From the NCBI GenBank assembly GCA_012727685.1, contig JAAYGO010000080.1, positions 1-8,862 on the forward strand: DNA of 8,862 bases. Direction: 5' to 3'. The notes beneath the pieces are model-generated. The model searched no databases. It had not been told where the DNA came from and worked only from the letters and a program-made list of their open reading frames with translations. This DNA comes from Bacillota bacterium. GTDB taxonomy: Bacteria; Bacillota; Dethiobacteria; DTU022. A program made the translations under genes and the position numbers. This document shows, piece after piece, positions 5,888 through 8,862 of this stretch; the first letter of the stretch is position 1, and the number at the start of each line of letters is the position of its first letter.

Positions 5888-6313
5888 TTAAGGTTCCTGG
5901 CGGTTGCAATCTCCTTGCGGCCTGTCCTGGTGCAGCTTCGGACCATGGCAAAATTCTATGACCGTGTCACTGCATTGACCTTTCTTTTTGCAGTCTTTCG
6001 AGTCAGCGGCAGGACAATCGTCCCGTTTCTCCGGCCTGCAAATTTCGCGTTCAATGCTTGCAAGGGCCTCGATCTCTCCAGCCAGTTCATGCAATAGAGA
6101 GCGCTCCACATCATAATGCATGAAGTGGCCGCGCTTTTCACCGGCGAGCAGGCCTGCTTCACGCAGCACTTTTAGATGCTGGGAAATGGTGGCCTCTGCC
6201 AGTTCAAGCTCATTTGCCAGTGCCCGGACACAATAGTTATGCCGCAGTAAAAGCGTTAGCATTTTCAAACGGGTTTCGTCGGCGATGGCTTTTAATACTT
6301 TTGTCTTATCCAT
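5888..6313 (-). CDS. ArsR-family repressor with cysteine-rich tail
   Basis: Winged-helix ArsR/SmtB-type repressor of 141 aa. The DNA-binding domain occupies about 1-85: KAIADETRLKMLTLL, recognition helix AEATISQHLKVLREAGLL (40-57) and a wing GEKRGHFMHYDV. C28 sits where ArsR proteins often carry a metal-binding cysteine. Beyond the domain is a hydrophilic tail with six cysteines (92, 100, 108, 114, 122, 136) and two histidines, so thiol-metal or redox sensing is likely but unproven. GGGAGGG (6326 to 6320) is 6 nt from ATG 6313; the in-frame ATG at 6328 overlaps that site and is rejected. It is divergent from the merR-like gene, and its promoter is wrapped in two inverted repeats, so autorepression is expected. 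No clear terminator was found after its stop. Confidence 0.9.
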   Translation of the reverse strand: MDKTKVLKAIADETRLKMLTLLLRHNYCVRALANELELAEATISQHLKVLREAGLLAGEKRGHFMHYDVERSLLHELAGEIEALASIEREICRPEKRDDCPAADSKDCKKKGQCSDTVIEFCHGPKLHQDRPQGDCNRQEP

Positions 6314-6330
6314 GTATTGCCCTCCCATAG

Positions 6331-6356
6331 TTTAATTAGGTAGTTGCCTAATTAAA
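6331..6356. promoter_or_regulatory. operator O1 (perfect inverted repeat)
   Basis: TTTAATTAGG (6331-6340), spacer TAGTTG, CCTAATTAAA (6347-6356): a perfect 10-6-10 inverted repeat. It covers the predicted transcription start of the ArsR gene and touches its -10 box, so binding there would block transcription. It has the typical geometry of an ArsR dimer site. Confidence 0.78.
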
Positions 6357-6384
6357 TTATGGCATGGGAATTTATCTAGGTCAA
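6356..6384 (-). promoter_or_regulatory. promoter of the ArsR-family gene
   Basis: Minus strand TTGACC (6384 to 6379) and CATAAT (6361 to 6356) are separated by 17 bp, with TG one base before the -10 (extended -10). The -35 box lies inside operator O2 and the -10 borders operator O1. Confidence 0.72.
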
Positions 6385-6396
6385 TACCTAATTAAA
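6371..6396. promoter_or_regulatory. operator O2 (imperfect copy of O1)
   Basis: TTTATCTAGG (6371-6380), spacer TCAATA, CCTAATTAAA (6387-6396). The right half is identical to O1 and the left half pairs at 8 of 10 positions. It starts exactly 40 bp from O1, close to four helical turns, placing both sites on the same DNA face. It contains the -35 box of the ArsR gene. Confidence 0.7.
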
Positions 6397-6417
6397 TTGA
6401 AAAATTGATTCTTGCCC

Positions 6418-6448
6418 TTGACATTTACGCAACGTGAAGGTTTATACT
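6418..6448 (+). promoter_or_regulatory. MerR-type promoter with 19-bp spacer and dyad operator
   Basis: TTGACA (6418-6423) and TATACT (6443-6448) are near consensus but 19 bp apart, the long spacing that MerR-family activators correct by twisting DNA. Inside lies a dyad, CATTTACG (6422-6429) and CGTGAAGG (6433-6440), matching at 6 of 8 positions around CAA. The MerR-like gene downstream probably activates itself from here. Confidence 0.82.
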
Positions 6449-6449
6449 G

Positions 6450-6467
6450 ATTAAGTAATCGCTTAAT
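6450..6467. promoter_or_regulatory. operator O3, ArsR-like site at the merR start
   Basis: ATTAAG (6450-6455), spacer TAATCG, CTTAAT (6462-6467): a perfect 6-6-6 inverted repeat. It matches the core of O1 at 14 of 18 positions, with all four differences transitions. It sits over the expected transcription start of the merR-like gene, so the neighbouring ArsR protein could repress that gene too. Binding is inferred. Confidence 0.58.
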
Positions 6468-6511
6468 GGCCAGCAATATTGAAAAATGGTGTGGTGATGG
6501 GAAGGGATAAT

Positions 6512-7267
6512 ATGGAATATAGCGTTAACAAGCTGGCGAAACTGGCTGGAGTAAGCCCCCGGACCCTGCGTTATTACGATGAAATCGGACTATTGTCTCC
6601 AAGACGGATCAGCAGCAACGGCTACCGTGTGTATGGCCAAAAAGAAGTAGACCTGCTCCAGCAGATTTTATTTTACCGGGAACTCGGTGTGCCGCTAGAT
6701 GAAATCAAAAAAATTGTCTGGTCGAAAGATTACAATGGCCTGGCGGCGCTGCAAGGTCACCTGGCGGCCCTAAAGGCAAGAAAAGAACAGATCGAGCTGT
6801 TGATTAGCACTGTGGAAAAAACTATCGCCGCAGCGAAAGGGGAGATCGCGATGAACGACAAAGAGAAGTTTGAAGGTTTCAAGCGGAAGCTGATTGATGA
6901 AAATGAAATACAGTATGGCAGGGAAGTCCGTGAGAAATATGGCGATGGTACCGTGGATGCCGCCAATGCCAGGATCATGAGCATGACTGCTGAACAATAC
7001 GAGAACTTGCAAAGATTGACCAGTGAAATAAACGAGTCCTTGAAAATCGCTTTTGAACAGGGCGACCCATCCAGTGAACTGGCCCAAAAGGTGTGTGCTT
7101 TGCACAAGGAGTGGCTGGGGTACTTCTGGAACCACTATTCGAAGGAAGCGCATCTTGGCCTGGTGCAGACTTATGTGGATGATCCCCGCTTCAGAAAGTA
7201 TTATGATGCCATCGCTGAGGGGTGCGCTGAATTCTTTCGCGACGCCATTAAGATTTTTTGCCAATAA
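6512..7267 (+). CDS. MerR-family regulator with TipAS drug-sensing domain
   Basis: Transcriptional activator of 251 aa, close to the TipA length. Residues 1-70 form the MerR winged helix (YSVNKLAKLAGVSPRTLRYY, then DEIGLLSPRR and NGYRVYG). A dimerising coiled coil follows (about 75-115, LQGHLAALKARKEQIELL). The C-terminal part (about 120-251), with MNDKEKFEGFK and the ending RKYYDAIAEGCAEFFRDAI, is a TipAS-type domain, which in TipA and Mta binds peptide antibiotics or other drugs. GGGAAGGG (6499-6506) is 5 nt from ATG 6512; in-frame starts at 6479 (TTG) and 6497 lack a good site. The 19-bp-spacer promoter upstream supports autoactivation. It is convergent with an MFS efflux gene, a possible target. 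The inducer is unknown. Confidence 0.92.
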   Translation: MEYSVNKLAKLAGVSPRTLRYYDEIGLLSPRRISSNGYRVYGQKEVDLLQQILFYRELGVPLDEIKKIVWSKDYNGLAALQGHLAALKARKEQIELLISTVEKTIAAAKGEIAMNDKEKFEGFKRKLIDENEIQYGREVREKYGDGTVDAANARIMSMTAEQYENLQRLTSEINESLKIAFEQGDPSSELAQKVCALHKEWLGYFWNHYSKEAHLGLVQTYVDDPRFRKYYDAIAEGCAEFFRDAIKIFCQ

Positions 7268-7328
7268 CCCGGGCCTGCCGGTGTGATGAAAAGCGGAGGC
7301 TATCCCTAAAGTGATTTGGCCCCCCTTC

Positions 7329-8528
7329 CTATCGTTGTGGGGTTGCCGCGGGGGCTTCTTCAACTCCCGGCGGCTTGGGCAATAACAGGGAGAAGGCCAG
7401 GCCGGCAACAGGCAGGAAAGCCACCACTTTCAGGACTACCTCTACGCCGTAGCTGTCGGCGATAGTGCCGAGCAGCGGCACCCCGAGCCCGCCGATGCCG
7501 ATGCCGAAACCGATTAATAGCCCGGAAGCTAAACCGATATTATGCGGCAGGTACTGCTGTCCCATCGTCACGGTCGGGCTGAAGGTGGAGATCAGCACCA
7601 TCCCGGCCAGCGCCACGATCACAATTACCTCCATGCCGATAGCATTGAGAAGCAGGTACAAGAGCGGCAGCATCAAGAGCATGGAGAGGCAGAGATGTTT
7701 CTTGGTGCCGAACCGGTCGGCGAACGGCCCGCCGAGCAAGGTGCCCGCTGCCCCGGAGATTAAAAAAACCGAAATCAGCATCGCCGCAACCCTGGTATCG
7801 CCGCCCATGTAATCGGTATAGTAGAAGGGCAGATAGGTCACGATGCCGAATTGAATCCACGAACGAAAAATTACCAGCACAACCAGCGCCGGCAAGCCCC
7901 AGGACCAGGTGTGCTTGCCCCTCCCGCCGTTTTGGCTGGATTCTTTCTGCCGGCGCCATAACTCCCTGGCCTCGCTGGTCGCAGACATGATTTTCGGCTG
8001 CAGAAAATAAAAGGCCACCGCTGTGATTAATCCCGGGACCAGAAAAGCCAGGGAACCGGTTAGACCCCATGTGCCGAAAAAAACGGCGCCCAGCACCGGC
8101 CCCAAACCGTTGCCCAGGTTGCCCCCGAAAGAAAAGATGGACATGCCGCTGCTTTTCTTGCTGCCGGCGGCAAAGTGCGCCATCTTGGAGCCTTCCGGAT
8201 GGTAAGCCGCCACGCCCAGGCCGCTGATAAAGATCACCGCCAGAACCAGGTAGTAATGCGGCGCAATCCCCGTCAGCGCCATCCCGATCGTGGTCATTGC
8301 CAGTCCCAGAGTCATCAACCAGGGGATGTTTATCCTGTCGCTGGAAAGTCCAAACAGGGGTTGGACCACCGAGGAGCTTAAATTGGATACCAGGGTAATT
8401 AAACCCACCTCCGCGTAGCTTAAAGCGAAGGCATCGCGCAGGTAAAGCATCAAGACCGGTACCGCACCCTGGTGAATATCGACAACCAGGTGGCCGATAC
8501 CGAGTAAAATTAACACCATTAATTTCAT
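7329..8528 (-). CDS. MFS efflux transporter, fosmidomycin-resistance (Fsr)-like
   Basis: Major facilitator superfamily transporter of 399 aa, an expected length for 12 membrane helices. The N-terminus (LGIGHLVVDIHQGAVPVL), the motif A-like GLSSDRINIP (60-69), AAYHPEGSK (107-115) and the second-half motif GGPFADRFGTKK match the Fsr-type subgroup. Fsr exports fosmidomycin in E. coli, but most relatives have unknown substrates. A hydrophilic loop (about 184-205, SEARELWRRQKESSQNGG) separates the two six-helix halves. The ATG at 8528 is preceded at 7 nt by GGGG, a modest ribosome site. The gene converges with merR, 61 bp apart. Control by that regulator would need a similar operator, which I do not see upstream of this gene. 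Confidence 0.9.
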   Translation of the reverse strand: MKLMVLILLGIGHLVVDIHQGAVPVLMLYLRDAFALSYAEVGLITLVSNLSSSVVQPLFGLSSDRINIPWLMTLGLAMTTIGMALTGIAPHYYLVLAVIFISGLGVAAYHPEGSKMAHFAAGSKKSSGMSIFSFGGNLGNGLGPVLGAVFFGTWGLTGSLAFLVPGLITAVAFYFLQPKIMSATSEARELWRRQKESSQNGGRGKHTWSWGLPALVVLVIFRSWIQFGIVTYLPFYYTDYMGGDTRVAAMLISVFLISGAAGTLLGGPFADRFGTKKHLCLSMLLMLPLLYLLLNAIGMEVIVIVALAGMVLISTFSPTVTMGQQYLPHNIGLASGLLIGFGIGIGGLGVPLLGTIADSYGVEVVLKVVAFLPVAGLAFSLLLPKPPGVEEAPAATPQR

Positions 8529-8647
8529 CGACAGGCCCCTAATCTGTATATTTGCTTGTCTTCCAGTGCGGCTCTAGAAGCGAATGGAAGGACCTGGTGC
8601 AGGCCAAGGTGGATCTTTAATCTCACTTCCCGCCGTACCCTTCGAGT

Positions 8648-8677
8648 ATTATATTCCGGATGGCCGGTTGTTTTCAA
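8648..8677 (-). promoter_or_regulatory. candidate promoter of the MFS gene
   Basis: Minus strand TTGAAA (8677 to 8672) and perfect TATAAT (8653 to 8648) are separated by 18 bp. The resulting leader would be about 110 nt. No dyad operator or clear leader structure was found in 8529-8647. Confidence 0.5.
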
Positions 8678-8746
8678 CTGCTTTTTCGGAAGGGAAATCC
8701 CATTTCAGATCACTTGTTATCCTGAAAACACGGTATGCCGGATTTA

Positions 8747-8788
8747 CCCCCTCACCCTGCCCCTTTCCCCTGAAAGGGGGGAGAGGGG
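8747..8788. repeat. C/G-rich palindromic element
   Basis: CCCCTTTC (8760-8767) pairs perfectly with GAAAGGGG (8772-8779), and outside it CCCCTC (8748-8753) pairs with GAGGGG (8783-8788). No T-run follows on either strand. The form, a CCCTCACCC-like left side with a GGGAGAGGG-like right side, resembles intergenic palindromes dispersed in many bacterial genomes. The rest of 8529-8862 holds no gene I can support; the next gene may begin near the right edge. Confidence 0.62.
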
Positions 8789-8862
8789 ATTGAGAGCGGC
8801 ACCATTTTCATCCTTCTGCTGGCGCCCCGCTGGCGGAGGCATGGCCGTCTATCCCGATGAAA

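Noticed and set aside
8584..8793. Plus-strand 69-codon reading frame
   Set aside because: Its end (PSPCPFPLKGGRGD) is simply the translated palindromic element; no ribosome site or family likeness.
8841..8862. ATG at 8841 after GGAGG as the start of the next gene
   Set aside because: The spacing is only 1 nt and too little sequence remains to judge.

Overview
The window looks like part of the chromosome of an anaerobic Firmicute (Clostridia or Negativicutes type). The coding regions are GC-rich, the intergenic stretches AT-rich, and Shine-Dalgarno sites are strong (AGGAGG type). An MJ0619/TrsS-like radical SAM enzyme and paired ArsR regulators fit that setting. No rRNA, tRNA, CRISPR array, transposase or phage gene was seen. 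The species cannot be fixed from the sequence.

Layout, left to right. (1) 1-2874, plus strand: the 3' part of an ArsR-type regulator with a CxC pair, a P-loop G3E/COG0523-like GTPase, and a radical SAM protein with several extra cysteine clusters. Spacing is short (17 and 68 bp), and a stem-loop lies in the second gap, so this is probably one operon. (2) 2895-5176, plus strand: its own sigma-A-type promoter, then a complete polar amino acid ABC importer (lipoprotein binding protein, HisM/Q-type permease, ATPase). A perfect 20-bp hairpin separates the binding protein from the permease. (3) 5295-5817, minus strand: a 62-aa two-helix membrane protein with its own promoter, a leader of roughly 210 nt and an intrinsic terminator. 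The leader contains a terminator hairpin and a mutually exclusive antiterminator, the arrangement of a riboswitch or attenuator. No known ligand class was recognised. (4) 5888-7267: a divergent regulator pair, an ArsR-type repressor with a cysteine-rich tail (minus) and a TipA/Mta-like MerR activator (plus). Their 198-bp shared region holds three similar inverted repeats, an ArsR promoter embedded in two of them, and a MerR-type promoter with a 19-bp spacer. (5) 7329-8528, minus strand: an Fsr-like MFS efflux transporter, convergent with merR. (6) 8529-8862: no convincing gene; a candidate MFS promoter and a C/G-rich palindromic element.

How the parts may work together. Region 1 looks like a metal- or cofactor-related operon (regulator, metallochaperone-like GTPase, Fe-S radical enzyme). 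Region 2 is nutrient uptake. Regions 4 and 5 look like stress or drug sensing next to an efflux pump. The two most interesting signals are the switch-like leader of the small membrane protein and the interlocked ArsR/MerR control region.
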